From Pseudobacteriovorax antillogorgiicola (GTDB taxonomy: Bacteria; Bdellovibrionota_B; Oligoflexia; Oligoflexales; RGVZ01): DNA of 64,000 nt. Positions 1 to 10,095 of the stretch are shown in pieces (the stretch's first letter is position 1; each line of letters begins with the position of its first letter). The notes under the pieces are model-generated. The model was given only the letters and a program-made list of their open reading frames with translations. It made no database searches and had not been told where the DNA came from. Location: contig CAMBEK010000006.1 in NCBI GenBank assembly GCA_945865565.1, forward strand, positions 1 through 64,000. The letters are read 5' to 3'. Made by a program: the position numbers and the translations under genes.

Positions 1-1046
1 CGGAAATCGTAGACCAGCTTGTAGAAGCCACGAGGATTCTCGCCATAGTCATTGATCAGTTTTTTTAACTCGCCGAATAATGGCTGATAGCGGTCCTTAA
101 ACTTTTCCAGCGCTGCCTTCGTCTCATCAAAACGACAGAGCCTGAGAAATGTAATCGATTGCAGGATGTAACTTTCAGGATAAAAACGGTTCTCGAAAAA
201 AGGCGCTAATACCGTATGAAGGTTGCCCAAGGCGTTGTTGTGCTTCTGGATCATGAAAAAGGCCCAGGATCCCTCAAACTGCGCATCCAGCCATAAATCA
301 GAGTCGCGACCGACGCGGTAATACTGCATCAGGGATTCCGTGTATCGTTTGGTTTCGTATTCGACGCGTGCGATGTTCATGATCGCAGATGCGCGGAGGT
401 GTTCCCCCTCATCGTCACGCCGGGCACCAGAGGCGACGCCGCTGAAGTAGCTGATCGCCTGACTATGACGTCCTTGCAGATTCGAAATCACACCCAGGTG
501 AAATTGCGCCCGCAAATAATAAGGGGAACCTCCGGGGACCGCCTTAAAATATCGAGCGGCGGCCTCGTACTTGCGATCTTCGAAACTCTCGACGCCCTGA
601 TAATAAAAATAGAAGCCACGGGCCGAACCTGGGATCAACTCCGGATTCAAGTTACCCCCATTGCGACCAGAGACTAGCTGGACAATTTGGGCCTGGCCGA
701 GGCTGACGGTGCTGTTGATCGCGCCCAACTGCTCAAACGCCTGGCGGAAGAAAGGATTGTTTCCCGGACCCTGACGGACAATCGCGCCGTAAAAACGAGA
801 TGCCGCATAAGGCAAATCAAGCGCCTGGAGGGCGCGGGCCAAAAAAAACCCTGCATTCAACTTTTCCAGAGCGTTTCGACTGGAACTGTATACTTGAAAT
901 GCTGCCGATGCAGCCCCCGGGTAGTCACCGCGTGTATAAAGCGCTGAAACATTCTGCATGTTTGCGGACGCGACCTGAGCGCCAAGGCAGACGCTGACAG
1001 CGGCAATCCTGACCAACCAGCGGAAATTGAGGACAAGTGAATTCAT
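1..1046 (-). CDS. TPR-like secreted protein, partial (runs off left edge)
   Basis: Manual translation of the minus strand from ATG at 1046 (MNSLVLNFRWLVRIAAVSVCLGAQVASANMQNVSALYTRGDYPGAASAAFQVYSSSRNALEKLNAGFFLARALQALDLPYAASRFYGAIVRQG...) is open to base 1. It has a signal peptide and helical TPR-like repeats. The supplied ORF track missed it because it has no stop inside the window. Confidence 0.75.
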   Translation of the reverse strand, partial: MNSLVLNFRWLVRIAAVSVCLGAQVASANMQNVSALYTRGDYPGAASAAFQVYSSSRNALEKLNAGFFLARALQALDLPYAASRFYGAIVRQGPGNNPFFRQAFEQLGAINSTVSLGQAQIVQLVSGRNGGNLNPELIPGSARGFYFYYQGVESFEDRKYEAAARYFKAVPGGSPYYLRAQFHLGVISNLQGRHSQAISYFSGVASGARRDDEGEHLRASAIMNIARVEYETKRYTESLMQYYRVGRDSDLWLDAQFEGSWAFFMIQKHNNALGNLHTVLAPFFENRFYPESYILQSITFLRLCRFDETKAALEKFKDRYQPLFGELKKLINDYGENPRGFYKLVYDF

Positions 1047-1072
1047 GACCTGTTCATCCTTGATGGCCCGGA

Positions 1073-1876
1073 CTAAAGAAACCTAGAGGCACCGACCTGC
1101 ATTGTCACATTGTTGATAGCCGTTGCCTTATCCGCCGCGTATTCCGGATCACAGGAGCCATCGCGTTCATTCACAGAGAAAATATTGTCGCGAACCTCAA
1201 ACCGGAGGGACGTATTTTTATCGATGAAAAACCGTTGTCCGATGCCGATGATCCCGCCGAAATAGCCTTTGGTGTTTGCAGCAGGCGGCGTCACGGTCGT
1301 GCCGCTGGATGAAGCCTGGCAGTGGTCGTACTGGTAGTCGATGCCAGTCATTCCGCCGCCACCAATCAGGAACGTATCAAAGTAAATTAGCTTGCCACTG
1401 GCCAGCTGGTACTTTCCATATAGCGGAGTCCAGACCAGACTCCCAAGAAACTGATATTGTGTCCTTTGAATCTGCGTACTGATATTAAAACTGCTCTTAA
1501 GGAGGGTCTTGTCCTCCTTATCGAGGCTGAAGCCAAAGCTACCATCGACTTCAACGCCAAGGGCTTCGGTGAAGTGGTAATTTAATATACCAGTCATCAA
1601 GTACGTGTAAATGAACGTCTGGTTCATCACCACACTCAATTGTCCGCCAAATTCCGCTCGACGTGCCTTGGTAAAAAATCGCGGGCGAATGACCCGGACA
1701 TCATACGCATCAAACAATCCCTTGGGTTGATCCTCTCCATCGGCTTGGGCAAACGCGACACCATCCTGCAAGACCAACGAGCCAATCAGCAATAAGACGG
1801 CCCAGGCCAGAATTCCCAGCCGGCGCTTTCCACCACCAATTTGTTTCGGCCAACCCAAAGGAGGCTCCTTTGTCAC
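1073..1876 (-). CDS. Outer membrane beta-barrel domain protein
   Basis: 267 aa, N-terminal signal/TM, alternating beta-strand pattern, C-terminal aromatic (SRFL); directly follows the ExbD genes. Confidence 0.6.
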   Translation of the reverse strand: MTKEPPLGWPKQIGGGKRRLGILAWAVLLLIGSLVLQDGVAFAQADGEDQPKGLFDAYDVRVIRPRFFTKARRAEFGGQLSVVMNQTFIYTYLMTGILNYHFTEALGVEVDGSFGFSLDKEDKTLLKSSFNISTQIQRTQYQFLGSLVWTPLYGKYQLASGKLIYFDTFLIGGGGMTGIDYQYDHCQASSSGTTVTPPAANTKGYFGGIIGIGQRFFIDKNTSLRFEVRDNIFSVNERDGSCDPEYAADKATAINNVTMQVGASRFL

Positions 1877-1900
1877 ATGAGCAAGATCAAACCCACAACT

Positions 1901-2413
1901 TCAGTTTTCAACCCTGGTGACTACGAGTTTGAAGGTCACAAATTCGGCTTGCTGTGCCGAGAGCATGATGCGCTTCATAAGCTTGAATGGATGCCCCTTG
2001 TCCATCTCCATGGTCAGGGCTCCTGTTTTCCCCACTTGGGCCGGGTCATTGATGGTCGCTGCAGCGATCCGCTTGTTTGCGTCCGCTATCCGTTTCAACT
2101 CGTCATAGACCGGACGAATTCCACCCTGAAAAGATTCACCCAGTTGTTCTTTTGGGACTTCCCCGTTGACGACATCCGCAACTTTTTTATCATTTACGAA
2201 AAGTTCTGACTTCGTCACGACAATAGCCGGCAATTCATCGAGGGTGACCATGGTGACTGAATCAGGCAATTCAAGTCCGGAATTAACATCGTGGGATACA
2301 GGGTCTGTTGAATAACTCATGAGCAGGAAAACGATCAAAATGCTGAAAATATCCAGCATAGGATACAGATTCAGTGTCAGAGTCTCTTTACTGCCGCCGC
2401 CGACGGATGCCAT
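1901..2413 (-). CDS. ExbD/TolR-family biopolymer transport protein (second copy)
   Basis: 170 aa; single N-terminal TM with 'LNLYPMLDIFSILIVFLLM' typical of ExbD/TolR. Confidence 0.75.
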   Translation of the reverse strand: MASVGGGSKETLTLNLYPMLDIFSILIVFLLMSYSTDPVSHDVNSGLELPDSVTMVTLDELPAIVVTKSELFVNDKKVADVVNGEVPKEQLGESFQGGIRPVYDELKRIADANKRIAAATINDPAQVGKTGALTMEMDKGHPFKLMKRIMLSAQQAEFVTFKLVVTRVEN

Positions 2414-2439
2414 CTGAACGACTCCCTCTTGGAATCAGG

Positions 2440-2985
2440 CTACAAAATAACGCTGCCCATGATGATCTTCGGAAACACAAATTGCTGATCTTGTTCCATT
2501 GCACCAGTTTTTTCGTTTTTAAATGAAAATACTGGGTCGGTTTGTTTCCGGAACTTTGCCGCATCGAGGATCGCTGAGATGGTTTCCCAAATCACGTCGT
2601 CTTCAGAGAAGAAAGACAATTTGTCCTGGGTCGGATTTGCCTGGCGGATTGCAACCAGGCGCTCGTGCATCCGGTCCATCCCCTCTTTCGTGTTTGGAAA
2701 ATCAAACTTCTGCTCGTTGCGAGGGTCTTTCGAATATTCGGTGATGACCTGCAACTTGTCCTTTGCTGCATCGACCTTCACTTCCAAAGTGCGTTGGCCT
2801 TCTTCTTTTGGCTGTGGCGCATTGGACAGGAACGGCACCTGCACTTCGATTATGCCGGTCGCCACGAACACCGCAGAAAACAGCAAGAATGTGTTCAACA
2901 TCGAAAAAACATCGATGAACGGAATGATATTCAAATCAATATCAGTCACATCCTGCCGTTTAATGCCTTTGCGTTTGCGTCGCAT
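2440..2985 (-). CDS. ExbD/TolR-family biopolymer transport protein (first copy)
   Basis: 181 aa; 'DLNIIPFIDVFSMLNTFLLFSAVF' ExbD/TolR TM motif with conserved Asp. Confidence 0.8.
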   Translation of the reverse strand: MRRKRKGIKRQDVTDIDLNIIPFIDVFSMLNTFLLFSAVFVATGIIEVQVPFLSNAPQPKEEGQRTLEVKVDAAKDKLQVITEYSKDPRNEQKFDFPNTKEGMDRMHERLVAIRQANPTQDKLSFFSEDDVIWETISAILDAAKFRKQTDPVFSFKNEKTGAMEQDQQFVFPKIIMGSVIL

Positions 2986-3003
2986 GGGTCACCCGTCAAT
3001 AAA

Positions 3004-3702
3004 TCAGTCGGCACTTGCAGTCGCCATGTCCTGGCCACTGCGGATTTTCATTTTCCGCGTATAAAGCAGGTCCATAAGCCGTGCAGAATTCTGGTTGATG
3101 TCATCAACGATCGCGGTCTGCTTGTTCATCAACAGTCCATAGACCAGCAAACAAAGGAGTGCTGTCGCGAGGCCGAATGTGGTTGCCGACAGGGCCTCAG
3201 CAATACCTTGCGCCAAAATCACTGCCTTCTGCTGCCCGGTTGCATTTGCCGCCGCAGCGAAAGACTTGATCAACCCAAACAGGGTTCCGAGGAGGCCAAG
3301 CAACGTGGCCACGTTTGCTGTGGTTGCCAGGAGAGGAACCCGGCGGGATACCCGCGGGATCGCAGCCAGCTGGGCATGGTGCATGGCGTTTTCAATCTCT
3401 TCCGTGGAATCATTGGCTCGCTTCAGCCCCTCGGCCAGTACATAAGGAAGCAACTGCCCCTGGTTCCGCTTGCCCTTGCAAAGGCGGATTGCATTTTCGA
3501 TTGAGTTGTTCATGACCAGCTTCTGAATGGCCGACATGAAGGCCGAGCTGTTGGCCAGATCATACTGATACCAGTACCGGAATACTCGCTCGACAATGAT
3601 CGAAACCGATAGGATCAGGGTCAAGGTGATCCCACACATAACGACGAAGTGGGGACCATCGTTGGGATTAAATAATTTTACGAGCGTGTCAATCATGGTC
3701 AA
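3004..3702 (-). CDS. MotA/TolQ/ExbB proton channel family protein
   Basis: 232 aa; 'LATTANVATLLGLLGTLFGLIKSFAA...QGIAEALSATTFGLATALLCLLVYGLL' TolQ/ExbB signature. Confidence 0.88.
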   Translation of the reverse strand: MTMIDTLVKLFNPNDGPHFVVMCGITLTLILSVSIIVERVFRYWYQYDLANSSAFMSAIQKLVMNNSIENAIRLCKGKRNQGQLLPYVLAEGLKRANDSTEEIENAMHHAQLAAIPRVSRRVPLLATTANVATLLGLLGTLFGLIKSFAAAANATGQQKAVILAQGIAEALSATTFGLATALLCLLVYGLLMNKQTAIVDDINQNSARLMDLLYTRKMKIRSGQDMATASAD

Positions 3703-3894
3703 AGGCTCCTCTTGGTCCGGTGCGTAATGTCCGATGGAGTGGACAAGCTAAACAATGAAGTTCACTAGTATTTTACGGGTCCGGGAAAGCCCAAGTCAAC
3801 TAACCGCCCCAAATCCCGAATTAGAGTGTGCAGGACGAAGAAATTGTCGTAAGCTCCCGCTTGGATTCGGATTTTTACAAGGGAAACCGGGACC

Positions 3895-4395
3895 ATGAAA
3901 CACCAGCAAAATGACAGCGGAATTCCCATTTTTACCACGAAACACAAAGAGTTTCTGGCATGGGCGCGGAAGAACTCGCTTTGGCCATATCCATTCGGCA
4001 CAGCTTGCTGTGGGGTCGAATATATGTCTGTCGTCGGGCCGAAGTATGACATCAGCCGGTTCGGGGCGGAGGTTGTCCGGTTTTCACCGCGGCAATGCGA
4101 CCTGATGATCGTAGCCGGAACGATCACAGAAAAAATGGCTCCAGTTATCAAAAAAATCTATGACCAGATGGCCGAACCCAAATGGGTGATGGCGATGGGG
4201 GCTTGCGCATCCAGCGGCGGTTTTTACCGCGCCTACCATGTCCTGCAAGGCGTTGATCGGATTATCCCGGTCGATATTTATGTTGCCGGGTGCCCACCAA
4301 CTCCTGAGGCAGTGATCGCAGGCCTTATGACACTCCAGGACAAGATTGGCCGGGATGCCGTTGGTGACGTCGAACAGCACCCAACTGTCACCTGA
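3895..4395 (+). CDS. nuoB: NADH-quinone oxidoreductase subunit B-like (NuoB)
   Basis: '[14 protein letters not shown]...[79 protein letters not shown]' is the NuoB 4Fe-4S signature. Confidence 0.9.
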   Translation: MKHQQNDSGIPIFTTKHKEFLAWARKNSLWPYPFGTACCGVEYMSVVGPKYDISRFGAEVVRFSPRQCDLMIVAGTITEKMAPVIKKIYDQMAEPKWVMAMGACASSGGFYRAYHVLQGVDRIIPVDIYVAGCPPTPEAVIAGLMTLQDKIGRDAVGDVEQHPTVT

Positions 4396-4418
4396 CCGGC
4401 ACACATGGGTTTCGCTTA

Positions 4419-5444
4419 ATGCAGTCAATCATTCCGCCAACCGGGCAGCCGAAATTTCAGCCGACCATCGTTGCCTACAGTGAAGCAGGCCGTGCGCCCC
4501 TTCCTGAATGTGATTCCTTGGTTAATTTGTGCGACGGCGCCAACCTGATCGCAACCGCTGACCCAATCGCCCTTGATGCCGCTCTCGCCCAAGGCCCCCG
4601 GGCTGTCCTTACCAATAGCCTCAACCCGGAAACCCTTGCCCAGATTCGCGATGGTGCCCGCAAGGTCAATCCAGACTCGGTGATGATCCTCCTGGTCGAT
4701 AAAGTCCATGCGGAGTATTCCAAGGCGCTGGCGGGAAAGGAACTTGAGCTTGTGGACCATATCGTTGCAGTGCGGATGGAGGCTGATGGTGACACATCCA
4801 ATTGGACCAACACCGATTTAAGAGCAACCCTGCAGAAACTGATCCGCAACGACCTGTTTGGGGTTGAAAAATACCTGCGCACGGGAGCTAGAATTCTGAG
4901 TTTTCCGGTCAGTTCGTCAAAGGACCGTGATCCGCTCCACAATGAAACAGCCAACTTTGTTACATCCTGTGGACTGAGCCAGTCTCTTGCCTTGACGGCA
5001 AAGCAGATTGTCCAGGAGATGCTGCTCAATGCAATTTATGACGCCCCCAATGCAGCAGGACACCACCAGGTCAAGGAGCGGTCTGGACACCCAGTGGACC
5101 TGGCACCAGAGGACCGCAGCCGCCTTCAACTTGGTTTTGACGGAGATATCCTTGCAATTTCGGTCTGGGACCCGTTTGGCCTGTTCAAGCGCGATACTTT
5201 TTTCAATTACGCACGCAAGGCTCTTTTTCGTTCAAATTCTGAGGATATCATCGACACCAAAATTGAAGGTGCCGGCCTGGGCCTCATGACCGTATATCTG
5301 AAAAGCCACGGCCTCGTTTGCAACGTCAATCCAGGGCAGGCCACGGAAGTGATCGCCTTGATCGACACAGGAACCAAGGTACGTGATTTCGAAAAGATCC
5401 CTCGTTCCATCCACTATTTCAAAGCCATTAAAACAGGAGCTTGA
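4419..5444 (+). CDS. GHKL-type ATP-binding protein with N-terminal receiver-like region
   Basis: N-box-like '[12 protein letters not shown]' and '[15 protein letters not shown]' G-box; N-terminal about 130 aa resemble a degenerate response-regulator fold. Confidence 0.5.
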   Translation: MQSIIPPTGQPKFQPTIVAYSEAGRAPLPECDSLVNLCDGANLIATADPIALDAALAQGPRAVLTNSLNPETLAQIRDGARKVNPDSVMILLVDKVHAEYSKALAGKELELVDHIVAVRMEADGDTSNWTNTDLRATLQKLIRNDLFGVEKYLRTGARILSFPVSSSKDRDPLHNETANFVTSCGLSQSLALTAKQIVQEMLLNAIYDAPNAAGHHQVKERSGHPVDLAPEDRSRLQLGFDGDILAISVWDPFGLFKRDTFFNYARKALFRSNSEDIIDTKIEGAGLGLMTVYLKSHGLVCNVNPGQATEVIALIDTGTKVRDFEKIPRSIHYFKAIKTGA

Positions 5445-5449
5445 GTTCC

Positions 5450-6676
5450 ATGAACAAGATCAAGGTTGCGAATCCAGTTGTTGAATTAGACGGCGATGAG
5501 ATGACACGGATCATCTGGGCGGACATCAAGAACAAGCTGATCCTGCCATTCCTGGATGTGAACCTCATCTACTTTGACCTTGGTATCGAAAACCGGGACA
5601 AAACCGAAGATCGCGTGACCATTGAATCGGCCGAAGCGATAAAAAAATACAACGTGGGCATCAAGTGCGCCACCATCACGCCAGACGAAGCCCGTGTGAA
5701 AGAATTCAACCTGAAAAAAATGTGGAAGAGCCCCAACGGCACAATCCGCAACATCCTTGGCGGCACTGTATTCCGCGAACCAATCATCTGCCGCAATGTC
5801 CCCCGTCTAGTCAGCAACTGGACTCGTCCCATTGTCATCGGTCGCCATGCCCACGCAGACCAGTACCGCGCTACGGACGTCAAAATTCCCGGCAAGGGTG
5901 TCGTCAAGATGACGTTTGAGCCAGAAGGTGGCGGTGCGACTCAAACCTGGGAAATCAACAAGTTTGACGGTCCTGGAATAGCCATGGGGATGTACAACCT
6001 CGATCATTCCATCGAAGGGTTTGCCCACTCATGTTTCAACTACGGCTTGATGAAAAAATATCCGGTTTACCTGTCCACAAAAAATACGATCCTGAAAGTC
6101 TATGACGGCCGTTTTAAGGACATCTTCCAAAGTGTCTTCGACGAGCAGTATAAAGGCAAATTCGAAGCCGCCGGCCTGGTCTATGAACACCGTCTGATCG
6201 ACGACATGGTGGCTCAAGCCATGAAATGGAACGGCGGATTTTTGTGGGCCTGTAAAAACTACGATGGCGATGTTCAGTCCGACTCCGTCGCCCAGGGCTT
6301 CGGCAGCCTTGGTCTGATGACCTCTGTTCTAATGTGTCCGGATGGTAAGACCATCGAAACCGAGGCCGCACATGGCACGGTGACACGCCATTACCGTCAG
6401 CATCTGCAGGGTAAGCCAACCAGCACCAATCCAATCGCCAGCATCTTCGCCTGGACTCAGGGCCTCGCCCATCGCGCCAAGCTTGACGGCAACAAGGATT
6501 TGGCCCGGTTCTGCGAAACCCTGGAAAAAGTCTGTGTGGAAACCATTGAGAGCGGGGCGATGACCAAAGACCTCGCGGTTTGCATCCACGGCGACAAGGT
6601 TCCCGAAGGCAGCTACCTGAACACTGGCGACTTCTTGGACAAGTTGGCCGCCAACCTCGCAAAGGGCATGAAGTGA
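5450..6676 (+). CDS. icd: NADP-dependent isocitrate dehydrogenase (eukaryotic-like homodimeric type)
   Basis: '[22 protein letters not shown]...[54 protein letters not shown]'; ATG at 5450 (an in-frame TTG also lies at 5441). Confidence 0.95.
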   Translation: MNKIKVANPVVELDGDEMTRIIWADIKNKLILPFLDVNLIYFDLGIENRDKTEDRVTIESAEAIKKYNVGIKCATITPDEARVKEFNLKKMWKSPNGTIRNILGGTVFREPIICRNVPRLVSNWTRPIVIGRHAHADQYRATDVKIPGKGVVKMTFEPEGGGATQTWEINKFDGPGIAMGMYNLDHSIEGFAHSCFNYGLMKKYPVYLSTKNTILKVYDGRFKDIFQSVFDEQYKGKFEAAGLVYEHRLIDDMVAQAMKWNGGFLWACKNYDGDVQSDSVAQGFGSLGLMTSVLMCPDGKTIETEAAHGTVTRHYRQHLQGKPTSTNPIASIFAWTQGLAHRAKLDGNKDLARFCETLEKVCVETIESGAMTKDLAVCIHGDKVPEGSYLNTGDFLDKLAANLAKGMK

Positions 6677-6705
6677 TTTTTGGTTTTGCGACAAGGAAGA
6701 TTGCT

Positions 6706-7185
6706 ATGAGACGGATTGTCACTGCTGGCTTGACCGGCCTGATTGGTATCTTAGGCTCGGTCACGACATCCTGCGTCTATAAATCAACCTCCGGTGCGAC
6801 AGAAGAATCTGTAGCACCGGAGATCGACCCCTATGCCCCTGCCGTGATGCCTGAAAATACCGGATCGGACAAACCCGTGACCGTTGATCCCATGCTTCAC
6901 GAAGAGGTCGTGACGCCGGCCCCTTCGCAAAATCCGCCCGAAGCCCCACCAAGACCAAACGTCGAAACAGCATCCAAACCCCCAAGGGGCACTGGTTCAA
7001 AACGAATGGTGGTGACCGTCGCGCGGATAAACCTGCGCAGTTCACCTGACCGCAAATCAAGGATTGCAGGCGAGTTGCGCCGCGGCGACGTTGTGATGGT
7101 CGACATTGATAGTGCGATTGGATGGGCAAAGGTTGCTGACGGTGAATTCGTCCGCGCCAGGCACTTAAAGTCAGCGGAAGATTGA
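6706..7185 (+). CDS. SH3-domain lipoprotein
   Basis: Lipoprotein signal 'MRRIVTAGLTGLIGILGSVTTSC' and C-terminal bacterial SH3 'VVTVARINLRSSPDRKSRIAGELRRGDVVMV'. Confidence 0.65.
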   Translation: MRRIVTAGLTGLIGILGSVTTSCVYKSTSGATEESVAPEIDPYAPAVMPENTGSDKPVTVDPMLHEEVVTPAPSQNPPEAPPRPNVETASKPPRGTGSKRMVVTVARINLRSSPDRKSRIAGELRRGDVVMVDIDSAIGWAKVADGEFVRARHLKSAED

Positions 7186-7971
7186 CATCGCCAGTTCGAC
7201 GGCAATCAAGAAAACGATCGCCATTTCAACCAAGAAAAGTCGACTGTCACGAGCCATGTCTAAAAGGATTTCAGCCGAATCCTGGATATAATCCAATTTG
7301 TGCACCAACGCCTGAAACCGCTCCTTCAAGTCAAACACAGCACGCAAGTCGTCATAAAGACTGTCCATGGTCTTGTCCTCCCAGATTAGATCCGGGCGAT
7401 CGAGCAAGTGCAACACACCGACAATCTCGCTGCGCATGATCACTGTCTCTGCGATGAAACGATGAAGCTTCGCAGGAGACCTGCCAACGTTCCCCTTGTG
7501 CTCCAACTGGGTCAGCATCGCAGCCAGTTTTAACTGGGATTTTTCCAGAAGACTTTCGTAATAGGACATAGCCGCGCTTTGAGCCACGGTCAGTGCCACG
7601 ACTTCCGCCCTTTGCGGGGTCACCTTGTCCAAAATCAGCCGGCTGAATTCAGCGCGTGGACGCTCACCGGTATCTTCTTCGACGACAAAATCTTCGCTGA
7701 CCGCAGGTTCTGACAAGCCACCCTCGCGGCGTAAACGAAACTGTTCCATTTCCTTGATTCTGCTTTCAGGACTGACGTTCCAAAATACCAGACAACCAAA
7801 ATTATAGGCGTAGACCCAGCCCCCACCGGGAACCTCACGACTTACGCTGTCTTTTGGATCCATGAGGCTCTGGGCCGCACCAAGCTCCGCCTGGACCTTG
7901 GACATGCGAAAATTTTCCGCAAATGCGTAGGCAACGATGGTATGGGATTTTCCTGTCGCGAAAATTGACAC
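7171..7971 (-). CDS. RMD1/DUF155 family protein
   Basis: 'GWVYAYNFGCLVFWNVSPE' plus C-terminal 'RFQALVHKLDYIQDSAEILLDMARDSRLFLVEMAIVFLIAVEL', characteristic of RMD1/YagE/DUF155. Confidence 0.75.
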   Translation of the reverse strand: MSIFATGKSHTIVAYAFAENFRMSKVQAELGAAQSLMDPKDSVSREVPGGGWVYAYNFGCLVFWNVSPESRIKEMEQFRLRREGGLSEPAVSEDFVVEEDTGERPRAEFSRLILDKVTPQRAEVVALTVAQSAAMSYYESLLEKSQLKLAAMLTQLEHKGNVGRSPAKLHRFIAETVIMRSEIVGVLHLLDRPDLIWEDKTMDSLYDDLRAVFDLKERFQALVHKLDYIQDSAEILLDMARDSRLFLVEMAIVFLIAVELAMSIFR

Positions 7972-7994
7972 CGCTCAACATCCTTCATGGATTT

Positions 7995-9581
7995 CTATTC
8001 CGCATCTCGCACGCAGAGCGCCTTGTTAAGGCTTTTGTACTTCTCTGTTGAGGCCGTGGCACCGCTGGCCAGATTGACCAGCCAGCCTTTATGAGGCTCT
8101 GCACTATCCGTTGTGCTCGACCACCAGCCCAGGTTGTAGTTTGAAACTGTACCGTTTGCCACCGTGTATCGAATCGTATCGACATAGGCTGTCATCAGTT
8201 CTTTCTGGGTTGGCAAGCGCCATGACTTGCCAGCCATAGTGAGCGTGCTGCAATAGTACACGGCTTCATACCAGGACTTGTCCCCGCCATCACCTTTGAA
8301 CCAGATCAGCCCGGTGGTGAGGTCCTTCAAGGAACAGTTAGAAGTCGTCTCGTTACAGGTGCTAGCCATCCCATCGTTGTCGAGGGTGTTATCACTCCAG
8401 TTTGCGAGCTGCGATGTAACGCCTGCCGTTGTGCCGCACAGATTGGCAAGGAATGGCTCGCCGGAACCGCTATCGGGCAGGGCAGCTGAATAGGACGCAG
8501 ACGCGTTGGCATCATCGATTGTGTCCCAAACATCCGCAATATTTTGGAACGTGTAAATATCGAAACAGCCGGTCGAGACTGGATTGGCCGGATCCGACAC
8601 TTCATCGCAAGAAGCGCCGCTCAAAGCGCCCGTGACTGACGCGCCAATCTCCTTCAATGCGAATTCGTATGCAAGTGAATCAGGCCCTGGGTCTGAAGCC
8701 TGAACCGCCAACCTTGGATTGCCATCCTCGTCTAGCTCCACGGGTACGACTGGTTTGCGCTCCAGCACTTCCGTGCTGAGAGTGAATTCCGATCCTGCCC
8801 CGTCCAGGCCCAGCGTCAACGGACGAGACGACCTGATCGGGGTGTCATTCTTAATCTCGGGCATCGGAGCATTGCCAAACGCAGCCATGGTAAAAATTTT
8901 CCTGTCCGCACTGATTTTTACAACCCGGGCTGCACGCAAGTTGACGCCACCAGACATTTCAAAAACAGACTTATTAACCCGGTTCTGACAACTTGTGATC
9001 AGGCTTCCGGCAACGCCGGCCACGGTTTTTCCCTTGCGAATGTCAAACGGATTTGGCGTGGAAGACGGCACTGGCGTTGGAGACGCCCCGCCACCGCTGC
9101 AATCGCGCGTCCCCGTGACTTGGGCGCCCGACGCATTGATATAAGTGATGTCGCTGCAAACCTGTGTTTGTTCTGCAATGATAATTGGCAGCGAATTCGT
9201 CGCCGTATTCGCAACGAGTGATAGCGTTCCAACGGCCGTGGTTTTAGCCATCGCCGTGGCTTCTTTGAGTCCCAGACCCAACCCTTCGGGAAAGGAAAAA
9301 GTTGCCGTTTCTGCGGATGTGACTGTGACTGGCGCGCTGATGGAACCCGTGCTGGCCGTAAATTCCAAACGAACCCCGGAATCACCTGTCAAATTCTGAC
9401 CAGAGAGGGTCATGGCATCGCCGGGCTTGCCCACCAAAGGGTGAACACCGGTGAACATCATGGTGGAGGTCGAAGATTCAGCCCCACCGGAAGAGGATCC
9501 AGATTTTACGCACGACAACGACATCGACACAATGGTGCCAAGCGTGATGCACTTTGCGACGGATTTTAAACGTCGAATCAA
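7995..9581 (-). CDS. Lipoprotein with IPT/TIG-like N-terminus and C-terminal DUF1566 domain
   Basis: 'LKDLTTGLIWFKGDGGDKSWYEAVYYCSTLTMAGKSWRLPTQKELMTAY...WWSSTT' is DUF1566-like; lipobox near N-terminus; 'VHPLVGKPGDAMTLSGQNL' is TIG-like. Confidence 0.7.
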   Translation of the reverse strand: MIRRLKSVAKCITLGTIVSMSLSCVKSGSSSGGAESSTSTMMFTGVHPLVGKPGDAMTLSGQNLTGDSGVRLEFTASTGSISAPVTVTSAETATFSFPEGLGLGLKEATAMAKTTAVGTLSLVANTATNSLPIIIAEQTQVCSDITYINASGAQVTGTRDCSGGGASPTPVPSSTPNPFDIRKGKTVAGVAGSLITSCQNRVNKSVFEMSGGVNLRAARVVKISADRKIFTMAAFGNAPMPEIKNDTPIRSSRPLTLGLDGAGSEFTLSTEVLERKPVVPVELDEDGNPRLAVQASDPGPDSLAYEFALKEIGASVTGALSGASCDEVSDPANPVSTGCFDIYTFQNIADVWDTIDDANASASYSAALPDSGSGEPFLANLCGTTAGVTSQLANWSDNTLDNDGMASTCNETTSNCSLKDLTTGLIWFKGDGGDKSWYEAVYYCSTLTMAGKSWRLPTQKELMTAYVDTIRYTVANGTVSNYNLGWWSSTTDSAEPHKGWLVNLASGATASTEKYKSLNKALCVRDAE

Positions 9582-9684
9582 ATCGATCCCCCTGATGTCT
9601 AAGAGGAAATCGGATATTTGTAAAATTACTGAAGGCTTAGTAGAGGGTGACGGACAACAGAGCTATAATACACTGAATTTATTG

Positions 9685-10080
9685 TTATTTTTTTTCAACA
9701 TAGCGATCTGCGGGCGTCAACGGATGGACGATGTGGTCGAACCCAAGCCAAATGGCCATGCTGTATGGAACAAACCAAAGCCCAAAAACGATCAGGAAAA
9801 CCGAGACAATTGCCGCAATCCACATCGCATCCAAGTCAGGCAGACGGTACAAAAGAAGGGCGCCAAAGCCACAACCGAACAAAGCCAATGCGGCGTAACT
9901 CACCATCCAAGATGCACCCGTGAAGTAGCCTGGTTCACGCTCGTAAACGTAATCGCAGACCTTGCAACCGGTTCTAAAATAAAACCACGATCCTTCTGTC
10001 CGCAGAGGCGTTGACCCACAATAGGGACAGTGCAAACGCATGAGGGGGAGCAGCTTTAATTTTCCTTGAGGAGTCGCCAT
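9685..10080 (-). CDS. DUF983-like membrane protein
   Basis: 'LMRLHCPYCGSTPLRTEGSWFYFRTGCKVCDYVYEREPGYFTGASWM' zinc-ribbon followed by two TM helices. Confidence 0.7.
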   Translation of the reverse strand: MATPQGKLKLLPLMRLHCPYCGSTPLRTEGSWFYFRTGCKVCDYVYEREPGYFTGASWMVSYAALALFGCGFGALLLYRLPDLDAMWIAAIVSVFLIVFGLWFVPYSMAIWLGFDHIVHPLTPADRYVEKK

Positions 10081-10095
10081 GGAATTCTTATGGCA

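Noticed and set aside
2579-3504. Long plus-strand ORFs (161 and 279 aa) opposite the TolQ/TolR genes
   Set aside because: Antisense to clear ExbB/ExbD coding regions, with composition typical of shadow ORFs.
6114-6764. 216-aa minus-strand ORF opposite isocitrate dehydrogenase
   Set aside because: Arg/Pro-rich shadow ORF of a strongly supported gene.
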